From contig NC_135781.1 in NCBI RefSeq assembly GCF_028453695.1, positions 16,677,640 to 16,741,639 of the forward strand: DNA of 64,000 nucleotides. Direction: 5' to 3'. The position numbers and the translations under genes are program-made. A model generated the notes under the pieces. It worked only from the letters and a program-made list of their open reading frames with translations. It was not told the origin of the DNA and ran no database searches. Shown piece by piece: positions 10,671 through 22,200 of the stretch (the first letter of the stretch is position 1; every line of letters starts with the position of its first letter). The stretch is from Augochlora pura (Eukaryota > Arthropoda > Insecta > Hymenoptera > Halictidae).

Positions 10671-13268
10671 TAAAAAAATGAGAGAACAATTAAGCTGTAG
10701 AATGGGTCTCTGACTTAAACGTTTGAAATGTATCTGTTGAATAATGCAGAATGTACAAAGTAGCAGACTGGCCTTAACCGCGCCAAGGTGTATTATCTTT
10801 TCGATATAAAGAACGTACGTTCATAATCTGGCCGAGAGGAGTCCGACGACCCTAACTGGCCAGTTATTCCTGACGGACTATAGCCAGGTCCTAGGGTATC
10901 TGTCCTGGCAGGAGGACTCCATCTAGCGGATAATGGGGCGATGTATAATTCCCAAGAATATCATCGGGCCGCGCGTTTACCATCTTTTTAAATGTTCCAC
11001 CGGAGGAAGGGGTCCCTTTGTTCCGTTGATCTTTCACGCGTACCTCGCTCGTTACATCCCGCAGCTAGGTGGTCCATTAATGCTCCGGGCAGATACCGAC
11101 TCGCTTTAATTGTCCGTTATAACTCAGGCGAACGTAACTTTTCCCGCAGGAGCGGTGGTACGTCGTTCCTGCGGAGGTCCGGGAAAGATGGTCGTGGGCG
11201 GATAGGGAGGAGGGTTGTGTGCGTGCGCCCAGCGTGTAAGGGGTTCTTCGAGAGGAGATCCTAGGATGGGGGCAGAAAAATGGAGAGGAGAACGAACAGG
11301 GGAAAGTGGGTGGGGGGGGGGGGGCCGAAAGGAAATCGACGAGGCGGCGGGGGCGGTAGCAACGCCTGAAGAGGGTACAGAATGGCAAAAGGGAGATAAA
11401 ACAAAATGGGTGACAGAGGAAGTAAGAGAAAAATACGGGGAACGAAGACGGCGAGCAACGAGGAAAGAGGACCCGGAGAGGGAGACGAAGGGGCAACGGT
11501 TTAAGTTGGCGGTGGTGTTAGTGAAAAGGCGGGCATTAAAGCGTCAGGCCACGTCTTGTATGCATCCCCAGGGCTGTGGATGAGGTATCGTCAAAAAAGG
11601 AGGGCGGCACCTGTAAATCAGTGTAATCGGTGACCTGCCCTGGGAGTACATTAGAATAATTTATGGTCGCCCTCCTGCTACCTACCCCCGGCAAAGTCGT
11701 AAAAAGACATCGTGTTATCCGTTACCGTTTCTACCTCTTCCACGCTACCTCTTTCCCGAACGATAAGGGCCGCGAGTCGAGGTTCGCGGACGATTAGAAA
11801 GGGAGCTCCGCGTGCATTACATATGTCTACCGGTTCAACGCGAAGTACACGACGCACCGAGGAAACAATATTTTAGAGGACGCAAATGCGACTCGATTTC
11901 CCAGCGGAATTAAAAACATCTTAAAAATCTTGAATCATGCAACGCCCGTTGGCTCTATCTCCGGCGAGATCCCTTTCACTGGTTGTTTTGCTGGCGCCCG
12001 AGAGTCATGGCCGCGAAAGAACTATGCGAACGTGGGGAACGGGGTGGAAAAACGCGCGGAGAAATTATGGGAAAAACAAAATGCTCCGGGACAATTCAAA
12101 TGGTCGCAATAATAACGCGCTACGCGGAGACGTTTTAAGCTCGACGCCGCGGCTTTACATCCATTTATACAGTTGTCGGGGATGGGACGATGTAAAGCAT
12201 CGATTCAGACGTCGAGGAGCACCCCACGCTTCGCCATAACCCGTCAGGGTTCAAAGTGCTCGACCTCGACTGCGGCGAGTCTCGAGGTTAAGTTGCCAAG
12301 AAGACGCGGAGAATGCCTCTGACACTCGAGTTTCATTCGTTCGCCGTTCGAACCTTCTGCCCCTGCCCCCTCAAGGCCCGGTGCCACGGTCTCACCAGAA
12401 GTCGATCGCAACAGATCGAGACCGGACAACTAAAACTTCGATGGAACTTGGCTTACGTCCTTCGCAGTACTCCGAATGAAAACGGAGGAAGACCCCGACC
12501 CATTCTGCCCCCATCTGCTCCACGCGATGGTTTCGATTGCATCGAAGCGCGTTCAACTTTGGCCTATTCCCGGAAGGAAACCGACAATCTTTTTCTGCGC
12601 GGCCGACTGATCGTTCCGAACAGAAAGGACCGTATCCCTTAAAGGTCTGTCTAGGCTCGATACGGGAATAGACTCTGCTAACTGGTCCCGTTCCATGGCT
12701 CGATCTGACAGTAATAATTGCGCTGCGGATTTTTATGCAAATACAGATTTTTATGATTTGGCTTGCATGCACTGAACGGACACTTTGCGTTTCTCCTATG
12801 GGCTCGTTGTCCTGATTGTAAACTCCCGCTGGAAGGTCTTGTAGGCGCCGAAGAACTCTTTCTTTCTTAACTTTATAATTGGTTGGTAAATCTATTGCAT
12901 AATTTCCGACTATCACGTCAACATTCTAAAAAATTTTACGAAATTAATTAAACAAAAATTGAAAAGTTGGATCTGTGCGATCAACTACTTTCTTCGATAT
13001 TCGTACGTTCTGCGGCTCTTAATAAAATTAGGGACATTTAATAGCTTAGAGTAACAATTAAGCTTCAAATCTGCGCAAATTATTCCGTCATTCACATATG
13101 CGAGACGTGTTAAACAAACCCAAACGCGTCCCAACATTTTTTATTGTTTGAACCGATCTAAATTCGTGAAAATGGAATAAATCTTGTAGGGAACCTTGCA
13201 TATACTAAATTTAGTTGTAGAGCTAATGTATCATTTATCGATTACAAATACGGAGAAAAGTTTATAAG
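10671..13268. other. Unassigned, partly GC-rich DNA
   Basis: The stretch contains a purine-rich strand at about 11260-11490 and a run of 13 G at 11312-11324. Open frames of up to 174 codons (12392..12916, minus) occur in the GC-richer part, but their translations are arginine- and serine-rich without domain signals and overlap frames on the other strand. I see no gene. Confidence 0.45.
11312..11324 (+). repeat. Poly-G run (13 G)
   Basis: Thirteen consecutive G, preceded by GTGGGT, in a purine-rich strand. Runs like this can form G-quadruplex-like structure or be a sequencing-length artefact. Confidence 0.9.
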
Positions 13269-13270
13269 TA

Positions 13271-13471
13271 CAGTGGTGTACATAATTATAGACTCAAAGT
13301 AACTTCTACATTGTTCCTGACGTTTAAACGGAAACTTAGAAAAATATATTTGTATACTTCTGTTCTCTACTATTTCCAATATTGAAATAAATAAATATGG
13401 TATTTTGATAAATTTTCTTAAATATCGCTAAAAGTAAAAAGTTACATTGAATCTATAATTATTCACTCTAG
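13271..13471. mobile_element. Short Tc1-like non-autonomous element (MITE)
   Basis: A 201-bp element is flanked by TA (13269-13270 and 13472-13473). The left end starts CAGTGGTGTACATAATTATA and the right end, read inward, contains GTGAATAATTATAGATTCAA. The two share ATAATTATAGA(C/T)TCAA(A/T)GTAACTT. CAGTGGTG at a TA is a common way for Tc1-like elements to begin. There is no coding capacity. Confidence 0.75.
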
Positions 13472-13473
13472 TA

Positions 13474-16400
13474 TATAATTACTTGGTCAATGTAACGACG
13501 TAAATTCGCGACAACACAGTTAGTTGAAATTTAACAATATGTTCTTGTTTTCACTAAAATTACAATTTAAAAAGGCAATTGTCACTACTTTATATACGTA
13601 ACGAATATGCTCGTCAGAACTAACTGTTTAATAATCGTTCTACCGACAACCGAAACGAATCAAGGTGGTTCGTATTGGCTTGGTAAAAGGTAATCGCGAA
13701 GTACACATTTCTAATGTTAGAACACGCAGCGTATCGATTCTTGGAAGGACGAAGCACTACCAATCCTAGCACCGTTACATTTCGTCGTATTATGTTGATT
13801 CTACGATCTGGAGAGTGCTAATAAATAATTCCGCGGTACAAGCGTGCCGGATGTATCGACGGATGTTGGATTTCGCCGTCTTACTGGTGAAGCATTTCAA
13901 ATTCACTCGAATCGCGTGATTCGGGAACGATTCCTTGCTGCAAAACGCTAGAAAACTTGGTTCTCGTCAATGTATATTCCGTGTTAGCAGAACCCGTTCG
14001 CATATCGAGTTCCGTGCGGGTGAAATTCATGCGGATGCCGCGGAGGCGAGAGATTAGGCAACAAGCGTACCCTCAAGGAATTCCCGGCGTCCGAGTTCCG
14101 CTCGTGATGATGTCGTTTCTCGACAGGGGAGTTCCATACGTTTCCTCTTAACTCGGATCCTATCCCGGAATCCTGAACCTCCGTCTTATCTCCAGGCCGG
14201 TTTTCCTTGATAATTGTCCTTCGTCGGTACGTTGTATGCAATCAACTACGGAAATGATCACACTCGGGGCGGTTAGCAGCGTTCAGGGAAAAATTCTGCA
14301 GCTGTGATAGTCTCTGCTGAATGAACGGTCGCGTAACTCAAAGAAATTCGAATTTTAAATCTTTGCGGTCGTATTAAGTTTATAGTAGGAAAAATAAAAT
14401 CCATTAGCTCTTTTTTAAGGTTTGTATGTATGTAACGAAATAATACGTTTTAATTTTATATAAAGAAGAAAAATGCATAATTTTAAATTTTATACAAAAA
14501 AAATGCATAATTTTAAATTTTATACAAAGATAGAAAATACATAATATGTAAGATAAAGTAGGAAAAATAAAATCCTTTGAAATAATATGTTTCAATTGTA
14601 TGTAAAAATAGAAGATATAAATAAACAGCTTTGGTGGCTGAGAGTAGATATAGGAACTGGAAGCGTTAACCAATAAATCGGGAAATCCGGATGTCACGTG
14701 TAATTATATCAATCCACGTGCAAAACGATCGACTTTATATAAATCAATAGAGATTAAATGGCGTGCTGTAACTAACTAACTGTTCCATTGAACAGTTATG
14801 TGAGTCTACTTAGTGCGGGTAATCGCGATTCCATTGTATTTGTACGCGAGACCATCAGACCGTCAACTTGTTAAAGTTCAAATATATTAATACCCGTTTT
14901 ATTACCGTTTTAGTGCCTAGTCATTTCAACCAGCTCCACGACTAACCGTCGCAAGCGAGCGAAATTGGATTTACGATCTCGCGAGATTTGATGACGTACA
15001 GGACAAAGAAGTCATTAAGATCGATCCATTCTCGATCCGCAACGACGCCAAAGAGTCTAACACGAGGTAACGCCGGGGACGCAACAAATTGCCAGGCAAT
15101 CAGAGGAGCTAACAGGACATACCACCTGGCGGAACATCCGGTACACGTCCCGCCATCAAGACGTTGTCACGGACACTTTGCTAGCACGTGGTATCGATCG
15201 TTAGCCAGAGGTTTGGCGCATCGTTGAGCGTAGCTGTGGAATTATCGCGGAGTTGACTAATGCAATTCGAGCCGATCGATCAGGGGCGGATCTCGAGCTC
15301 CGTTTTCTGACGCCACCGAATGTCGATGATCGAATGGAATTGGAGGCAGCTTGCGGATCCGTTGACCGTCCGATCGCAGACGCTGCGGGTCTCGCCCGGT
15401 CTCCTGCCCTTCGACCCGTCTGTATCCTGGATTCCTAGCCAAGTATTGACACATCGGTTGTGAGACGTTTCGCAGGCTGCGCTATACACCGGCATGTTTG
15501 TTCACATCACGAGCGTTCTCGGCGCGTCCCACTGCCGATCCCGACGATGCCGAGCGACGCCAACCGACGTGAAGCGACGCGATGCGTTCGCCGACACGTG
15601 GACCGGAAGCAAGCGCAGACACGCGGAAGAGACCGCAGCGGAATTCTCTCGAGCGAGAACCTGCCGGCGAAGATAGCCCGAATCCGATTACCTGTTGGAC
15701 GGCAGACCGCTCCCAGAGCTTCCGACGAACACTGTCCGGTGAAAAACTATTCTTCCAGTGCGGCGCGACGCACAGTCACGGTCCATATTTCTCTCTAGCT
15801 TTCTCTATGCACGCGATCGTGGACACAAACGTCGTTTCGTAGTGGTACGCAAGTTTTTTTGTCACTGGCTTGTCGATTTAGCGACTGGTTCAGTGAGCCG
15901 GGAATCTCGTAGATTCACGGGAACCTCTGCAGCGAGGTACTGGGCTGAATCGGGGAAAAGCTTAGGCTTGAAACACACTTTCGGCGCCAGGCTCGGTGCG
16001 TGCTAGCAACATGTTCCGAGGTCGTCCGAAGCTGAAATTTCTCGCGAGATAAATGTCTTGAATCTTTTTCGAATGTAACAATTGATTACGCAATGTGTAA
16101 ATTTTTAATTTCTAATTTCTTTTAACGTGACTTTTGCCAATGCGATTGTGAGGATTTTTTAATTTTTAAATTTTAAAATTTGAATATTTATTATACTCGT
16201 ATAACTATAACAGGTTTTTACTACAACTTCGTTTTTAAAGCGATCATCGTTCGATACGATTGAACGTAATATTTGAAATGAAGTAGTTCGGCAAGCTCCC
16301 GTGAAGAACGTTAATTTAGCGAAAGCGCGCTTTCAATGGAGGATGGAAGGGCGGGAAAAATTTCGCCGTGAGACAGTGCAGGAGTTGCGCGACTACGCGA

Positions 16401-16645
16401 CTTAAGAGTTTGATAATGATGGTCGAATGGAGCAGAGTTCCGCGTGGGAATGATAGGAAGCTATTATCGTTCGAGACTACTCGGCCACTAATGAGAGTAA
16501 TGAGACTCTCGGAGTGGTCACTCATTGGAATGGCGAAAATGTGGATACGCGAATCGGGGCCAGATACACGAAAGAACGAGAGGGAACCGTAGATAAATCG
16601 AACGGCTACCCGGGAGACACTGTGAAGCAATTTAAATTGCACCAG
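13474..16645. other. Unassigned DNA with a GC-rich island and local repeats
   Basis: The interval 14940-15990 is GC- and CpG-rich with overlapping frames on both strands (up to 112 codons), none resembling a protein I know. An AT-rich tandem repeat lies at 14470-14529. A minus-strand frame of 118 codons at 16316..16672 is also unrecognised. Confidence 0.45.
14384..14620 (+). repeat. AT-rich tandem and spaced duplication
   Basis: A 30-bp unit containing AAATGCATAATTTTAAATTT is repeated at 14471 and 14501. It lies between two copies of AGTAGGAAAAATAAAATCC that start at 14384 and 14557, 173 bp apart, each followed by a GAAATAATA(C/T)GTTT(T/C)AATT word. The layout suggests a roughly 170-bp duplication followed by a small tandem expansion. 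Confidence 0.75.
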
Positions 16646-16813
16646 ATGGGTACCCGCAGTGCAGGATTTCATTGCTGTTGGGTCCTTTTTCTTGCGACAA
16701 TTGCGAGTGGAAATTGTGTGGTAGATAAACCGGATTCACCGGCGCGTAGCGTCTCCCTTGTTTCTTCGTCGGACTTTTTCTCGATTTGCAAGGCGCCCGA
16801 CTGCGACTACTAA
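16646..16813 (+). CDS. Candidate small secreted peptide or first exon (weak)
   Basis: From the ATG at 16646 a 55-codon frame begins MGTRSAGFHCCWVLFLATIA, which has the charged start, hydrophobic core and small-residue end of a signal peptide, followed by a short tail with three cysteines. The ATG context (CACCAGATGG) is acceptable. A GT soon after the putative cleavage region could be a splice donor, in which case this would be a first exon. There is no homology that I recognise, no downstream exon I can identify, and the frame lies inside a longer open frame starting at 16514, so chance is quite likely. Confidence 0.15.
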   Translation: MGTRSAGFHCCWVLFLATIASGNCVVDKPDSPARSVSLVSSSDFFSICKAPDCDY

Positions 16814-17640
16814 TTGTGCTTTAACAATAAAGCCATTATCGAGCCGGCCGATTCGGAAGCTGAAATACGAGCGACCGGCCTGGCTGGTTTAGAGTAATGA
16901 AACTCTTACGTCGTTGAAATGCAGTTTAGTCCCGTTTCACCGGACATTCCTACTTCGAGGACACGATAACGCTTAATCCGATTAAACGTCGCCATAACTA
17001 GACTGCGAGATAAAAGTTTCCCTAGACGACGGAAAGAAACAGAAGTTAAGTGGAAAAGTATTTCCACGTTTAACAATTTCTCCAAGTCGAATAAGTATTC
17101 CTAAATTCGTGTAATGTCTTCGCAGGTATTAAGTTATCTGGTCATTTCAGATCCAATTGAATCCAGTGAACTGGATTTCATTGGTTCGTCAACAATTAAA
17201 TCAATGTGATTCTTTTGAAAATGTTCCAAAACAACGTATCAATCGCACCTTTGTTTTAAAATCAAAACTACAGAATCGCATTGGCAAATTTTTTTTATCC
17301 AATACCATGGTATCTATTCAGACATCTTTCTTGACGTCTTCAATTTTCGCTACTTTTACATGTCTCTGTCGTGTATCTCTCTTTTGTTTCATATTTGGCG
17401 TTTGCCTTTTATCGTTTATTGTTTTCTCCACATTGGCAATGTATCAGCATCGAAGGAGAAGCAAAACTGTTAATATTATAATACTCTGGACTTTCCAATT
17501 AAAAGAATTGTCCTCTCATCGGACAGAAAGTTGACATACGTGTTAAATTTTATTTTTCAATTAGAATATTATCTTGGTAATTAGTTATTTGTATGTTTTT
17601 ATATCTAAAAAGGGTTAAATGATATATTTATATTATAATA
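16814..17640. other. Unassigned DNA
   Basis: A plus-strand frame of 125 codons (17157..17534) contains a hydrophobic stretch rich in F, C and L that could look like a membrane segment, but the base composition is T-rich and this is expected by chance. I see no other feature. Confidence 0.4.
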
Positions 17641-17644
17641 GGTA

Positions 17645-18049
17645 ATTTCTTAGAAAATGCGAAAGTTAGAGAATTGAATGCAACAGAACGAGTACAAAAT
17701 AATCGTCGAACAAATTTCAGCATTGCAAGAGAAGGTGTGAGGAATATATTTCAGAAAATAAGTATTACTGGAAGGCCAGAGAATTTAACTAAAACTGGTG
17801 GAAGAAGGAGGAAGAGAACCGTAGGTCAAGACAGGTCAAGTTAAAAATGATCCGTTTCTTAGTGTCAGAAAATTGAAAGAAAATTTATGTTCGCCCCTTG
17901 GAATTACGCAAATTTTCGTACAAATGAAGGTAATTTGCATGGCTCTATATTGCAAAGAAGGCTATATATTTCCAGGCATGATGCTCCGAAGCATTTTAAA
18001 TCGAATAACTGTAACTGGAAGATACATAAAAAGAAAATTTATAGAAGTT
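17645..18049 (+). pseudogene. Tc1-like transposase fragment, cut by a TTAA element
   Basis: The plus strand shows the N-terminal part of a second Tc1-like DDE transposase. TGRPENLTKTGGRRRKRT at about 17768-17823 fits the GRPxxLT linker between the two helix-turn-helix halves. After a stop, KNDPFLSVRKLKENLCSPLG (from about 17845) fits the second DNA-binding half. The line becomes frameshifted and ends at 18050, where a TTAA-bounded element begins. I cannot see the catalytic part beyond that element (18350 onward), so the transposase was already truncated or the remainder has decayed. This fragment differs in sequence from the 4.6-kb remnant and represents a separate Tc1-like lineage. Confidence 0.8.
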
Positions 18050-18349
18050 TTAACCCTTTCGCTACGGCAGTCCGTTCCGCGGGAGTTGCGCCGCTGAACG
18101 AGGCAACGCGCCGCTGAACGAGGCAACGCGCCGCGCAGCGCGCATGATGCGCGTCGGTAGTCTTCGATGTCCGCACTTACGTCTTTAACCCTTTCGCGCC
18201 GAGCGCCGCATATACGCGGCACCCATGACGGATATATCCGCCGTTCGGCTCTGCGAGTTTCTATGTGGATGACGGATATATCCGTCGTTCGGCTCTGCGA
18301 GTATCCACGTGGTGTCAGATATATCCGTCGTTCGGAGCGAAAGGGTTAA
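18050..18349. mobile_element. Composite TTAA-bounded (piggyBac-type) MITE
   Basis: Three TTAA-associated ends occur in 300 bp. The outer left end at 18050 reads TTAACCCTTTCGCTACGGCA and matches the right end of the 44436..44695 element. A second left end at 18185 reads TTAACCCTTTCGCGCCGAGC and matches the left end of that element. The right end at 18346-18349, read inward, is TTAACCCTTTCGCTCCGAAC. The inner unit 18185..18349 (165 bp) is bounded by inverted repeats and carries palindromes centred 27.5 bp from each outer base. Between 18050 and 18185 are two 20-bp tandem copies (18089-18128). The arrangement implies one element inserted in or recombined with a relative. Confidence 0.8.
18205..18327. 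repeat. Palindromes on a 44-bp tandem repeat
   Basis: The first palindrome is GCCGCATATACGCGGC at 18205-18220 (7 of 8 pairs). The perfect palindrome CGGATATATCCG then occurs at 18229-18240 and 18273-18284, and a decayed copy at 18316-18327. The last three are spaced 44 and 43 bp on a tandem unit that also carries the word GTTCGGCTCTGCGAG. Confidence 0.9.
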
Positions 18350-18819
18350 AGGTAAAATAAAACAATTTTTGTGAGAAATGAAAATTTCCACTACGTTGAC
18401 AAAATTAATTAGAAGTATTTCGAGTCGCCATTTATAAGCCAAAGAATATCAAACTTCGTATTAAAAAAATTACAATAATATAAGATGTGAAAAGAAGTCG
18501 AGAAACGCGATGAAATGATGTACATTGTTTTTTAAAATTCCTGTTATAATATAGATTCACATATAGAATGTAGAATGCATAAATACAGATATAGCTTTCA
18601 TTTAACGGTGCATAAAATTAACAAGAAAAAATAGCCAAAAAATAATCGTCAGTAATGTCACAGTTTTTATGTGACTAGTGGAGTTAATCAATTTAGCAAC
18701 TGAAAAAAGCAGTAAAGTTAAATTCAGTCTTTAAATTTTTAAGTTTTTTATTATAAAAAAGTTAGTTATTATATATTTTGATTACAGCTTTTCCATAAAA
18801 ATGAATGTTGACAGTTCTG
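18350..18819. other. Unassigned AT-rich DNA
   Basis: The sequence between the composite TTAA element and the 141-codon frame holds nothing I recognise. I looked for the missing catalytic half of the 17.6-kb transposase and did not find it. Confidence 0.45.
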
Positions 18820-19245
18820 TTATAATATATTATTTGTGATTAATTCATCAGGAATATTACAAATAATGTCTTCTTCATCAGCTGTATGTGAAGATTCGTC
18901 ATTTAGATTTGTTGTCAAGTTTTTATAGTAATCATGTTCAACAGAAGGAATGTATTTTAGCAGGTCCACCATGTCTCTCCATTTTCCCCTTGTCACAGTT
19001 CTATCTTTAGGATATAATAAAGGCTGATCTATATTTTTCAAACTTTGCGGTCTACATAATACAGATTTTCTTAAATTAATGGCTTTAAATTCTGTATCTT
19101 CATTATAATCACATTTGAATTTTATAGGATGGGGTTTGGACCTTTCTAACTTTATCCAGCGTATTTTAAGCCAATTTACTGGAAACCCTGTGACGGTTAC
19201 TTTTCTGTTAATGATTGATCCTTCAGTTTCTGGCCAGACAAACAT
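18820..19245 (-). CDS. Intact 141-codon frame of an unidentified, probably multicopy family
   Basis: This minus-strand frame is the most protein-like in the window: uninterrupted for 141 codons in AT-rich DNA, with normal-looking composition and conserved-looking stretches such as FPVNWLKIRWIKLERSKPH and the later KWRDMVDLLKYIPSVEHDYY. I have the impression that this pairing of a VxWLKIRWI block with a DLL-x-IP-x-x-HxxxxxL block occurs in uncharacterised insect proteins linked with transposons, but I cannot name the family. The tail is acidic (SSHTADEEDII). No signal peptide or membrane segment is seen. Just upstream on the minus strand lie a pyrimidine tract and AG (about 19310-19325), so the ATG at 19245 may be an internal methionine of an exon. 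It could be a recent transposon gene or a host gene exon. Confidence 0.4.
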   Translation of the reverse strand: MFVWPETEGSIINRKVTVTGFPVNWLKIRWIKLERSKPHPIKFKCDYNEDTEFKAINLRKSVLCRPQSLKNIDQPLLYPKDRTVTRGKWRDMVDLLKYIPSVEHDYYKNLTTNLNDESSHTADEEDIICNIPDELITNNIL

Positions 19246-22200
19246 TTTTTTTATCTGTTTGCCGATGCGATTTTATTACCAGTATTATTGAGAGGGGGAA
19301 GCATCTTCGGCTGTTTAAAAAAAAAGCATTGATGCATGGCAACAAAACAACGATTACATTAGAGTATGGAGTTAATCAAAATGGCTTCTGAAATAAATTA
19401 CTTATTTTTCAATGGCCAAAAAAATTTTGCCGTTTAATGGTATTAATCTTTATTATTCAGGAAAGTTATTATGAATATAAAAAGTTACGACTATACCAAG
19501 TGCTTTGACACTTAAATTTAAGATTTTTCAAAAAGTCGAGTTAATCGATGTGTGCATTGAACGGCTCAAATTACAATATCAACATACTTCCGTCTTCAGT
19601 TGCATAAAACACTTTGCCCCTTCAAGTAATTTTGTATCTGTACAGAAATTAATTTTTATTTCATGTATTTGTATCTAAGTTCGTTAAACTTTAATAAACA
19701 TATCAAAACAATAAAGAAGTACTTACACTTACGTCAGTAATTTTATTTTTGATCATTCATTCTAGACTTTTAGTATCAACATAAATACTGACGCGAGTGT
19801 ATATGTTTTTACCTTACACATTTCAGAACTAAAAGATGCGTAAAAGATGCGATAGAAAATTTGGTTTTTGCCAAAGATTTGTTACTGTTCAGTGCACCGT
19901 ATGAACCAACGCCATCGGCGAACATCGGCGCGTCTCCTCCGACGATTTCAATTTATCCGAGGAAAATCAAAGATGAAACCTTGTTAGAAATCTGGGTAAC
20001 CTATTCGGTGGGTGGACGAACCCCGGCGATGAAGTTTCTCGGATTCGCTGGTACGTTATGCATCGGTGCGCCGGCACGGCACATGTCGTCAATTCCGCGG
20101 GTTTAAGTAGATTAAACCCGATCCCCGGTATTCCGAGGATCGTTGTTAAACTCGGTTACGGAGTAGTTTGTCTAGAATATAATTATCCGGTCACGGTTTA
20201 ATGTAAGTTTAAAATTTCCCGTGGCCCCGGAGGTCACGGTTCATCGGAGTGCCCGACATTGGTTCAAACTTAATTTCGCAGTCGGTAAAACTTCTGCAAC
20301 GTGCATTCGGTAACAAGGTATCAAGTTTACTGACCGCAGCCGGTATCGTATTACATGCTCGCATTAAGGACAATCAGATTATCGCGATAATGCTGTCGCG
20401 TCGCGTCGCCCACTTTGAAACAACCCGAATGCACGGAGTTCCCCGACCACGGATACGAAAAATTCATCGCGAAAGTTGCGGATCGACACAGAAAGAGGGA
20501 GAGAGTGTGGCAAAGAGGGGCAGGGGGGTACAGTGGCCAGCAACGTTTCCGAACTGAAACGCTTCCGGAACTAATTGTTCGTTACCACAGAGGTTGAGGC
20601 GCGCGTTTGAAGTCGCGAATACCACACAGCATTAGGTTAATGTAGTACCGAGCAGTATTAATTAGGGTAATGGTCACCTTTGGGAATTAAGTGCGCAAGA
20701 ACTCTACGCAGATCTAACAGCAAGGTTGCGTCCGGATTGTGATAGTGTCTCAAGGTGCTGGTTATCTGAGCATCGATTTCAGTGTGTGCGCTCCTTTGAG
20801 ATCAACCTGGCGATACCCTTGTAAACGGGTGTTTTCGTTAATTAATCCGCCTAGATATCTCTAATAAAATGTTTCAATTCAAACTTATTCCGCTTCAAGG
20901 CGACCTGTGCTTTTCTTTTCAATGAAACCACGCACGTTTCAGCCAGATATTCTAAATCGTAAGTTAATCAACACCTGCAAATTGAATTTGTCTAAAAATG
21001 TGGATAAAATTTGTGTTCTTGTTAGTATTTTTTGTTAAAATAATCTACTATCCATACGCACAGTGTCTCGTTCTGAAGAAGATAACTTTGGCAGTTGACT
21101 TAGTACGTGATATCGAGCAAATACTAATAAATATACCTTTAGGTAGTTAAAGAGTAATTCTGAATAAATTGTCAATGATTGGAAGCTACGTATAACAAAG
21201 CGAGAACTATGAGAATCGTTCGTCGGGTATCGAAACGCAAATTGCTATTGGTCAACGTAGTTAATATCCAGACTAATGATTACGTTAATGCGTTCGAGTC
21301 ATCGCTCTCTAACGGTTCATATCACTGTGATTCGATGCCTCTCCTTGGTGGCCTCTGACACATGATAGATTTGTGGACGTGATCGATTCAGCTAATAGTG
21401 GTAACACACGAGGTCAAAGTGGCATAAGTAATATGATTAGATGGTATCGCACAATCACTGTATGATATGTAGCACATTCGATATCTATACTCGAGGTCTA
21501 TTTCTACTCCTTGAACATCAATACAATGATTTATTTCATCACTAAACAATATTATCGCTATTTCATTGTGGTCAACATTGCTTCTGATATTAAACCTCAT
21601 CAAATATCTTGTTCTGTCTGCTTTCATTGATGAATTATGCAAGTTCGGGATAAATTGGAATGCAGAAAATAAAGGGAATCGAAAACGTAGAATCGGAAAA
21701 TAACCGTAATCGAAACAGATAATGGTTGGAAATTTCAGTTCTCCTAAACAGTTGTTCAAAATGGTTATTTATTAACCAGAATCATTGCGCAACGGTTTTA
21801 AACAGTTATTTGCAAAATCGTTCCAAGTCCAGCATCCCATGATGTAAGCATTTCAATTTCTGCTGGTCGATTGTAGCAAGCAACGTGTACGCAGCCGAGC
21901 ATATCCGGCAACTACTTTCAAAAAGTAATCGAACATCAACGAACCCGGCAAGGTTATTCTAAACGAGTTTCCGCGGGAACGAGCTCATTTCCCGGTATCC
22001 CTTTACTTCGAACTTTTGCGTGTCTAGTTAGTTGTAAGGGGACCCGTGTAGTTTCATAGAGAGCACGTGTGTACACGAAAGGTGAGCCAGATTAGTACGT
22101 AGTTCGAAAAAAAGTCATTCGGAAACTTAGGTTAATTTTGTCAAGTTGGGAGTTGCGGCTGCCGCGAAAAACTTGGAATTTCATTTGAATTAAAATCTAA

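Noticed and set aside
12392..12916. 174-codon minus-strand frame
   Set aside because: No motif or domain recognised; long plus-strand frame over the same bases; composition explains the length.
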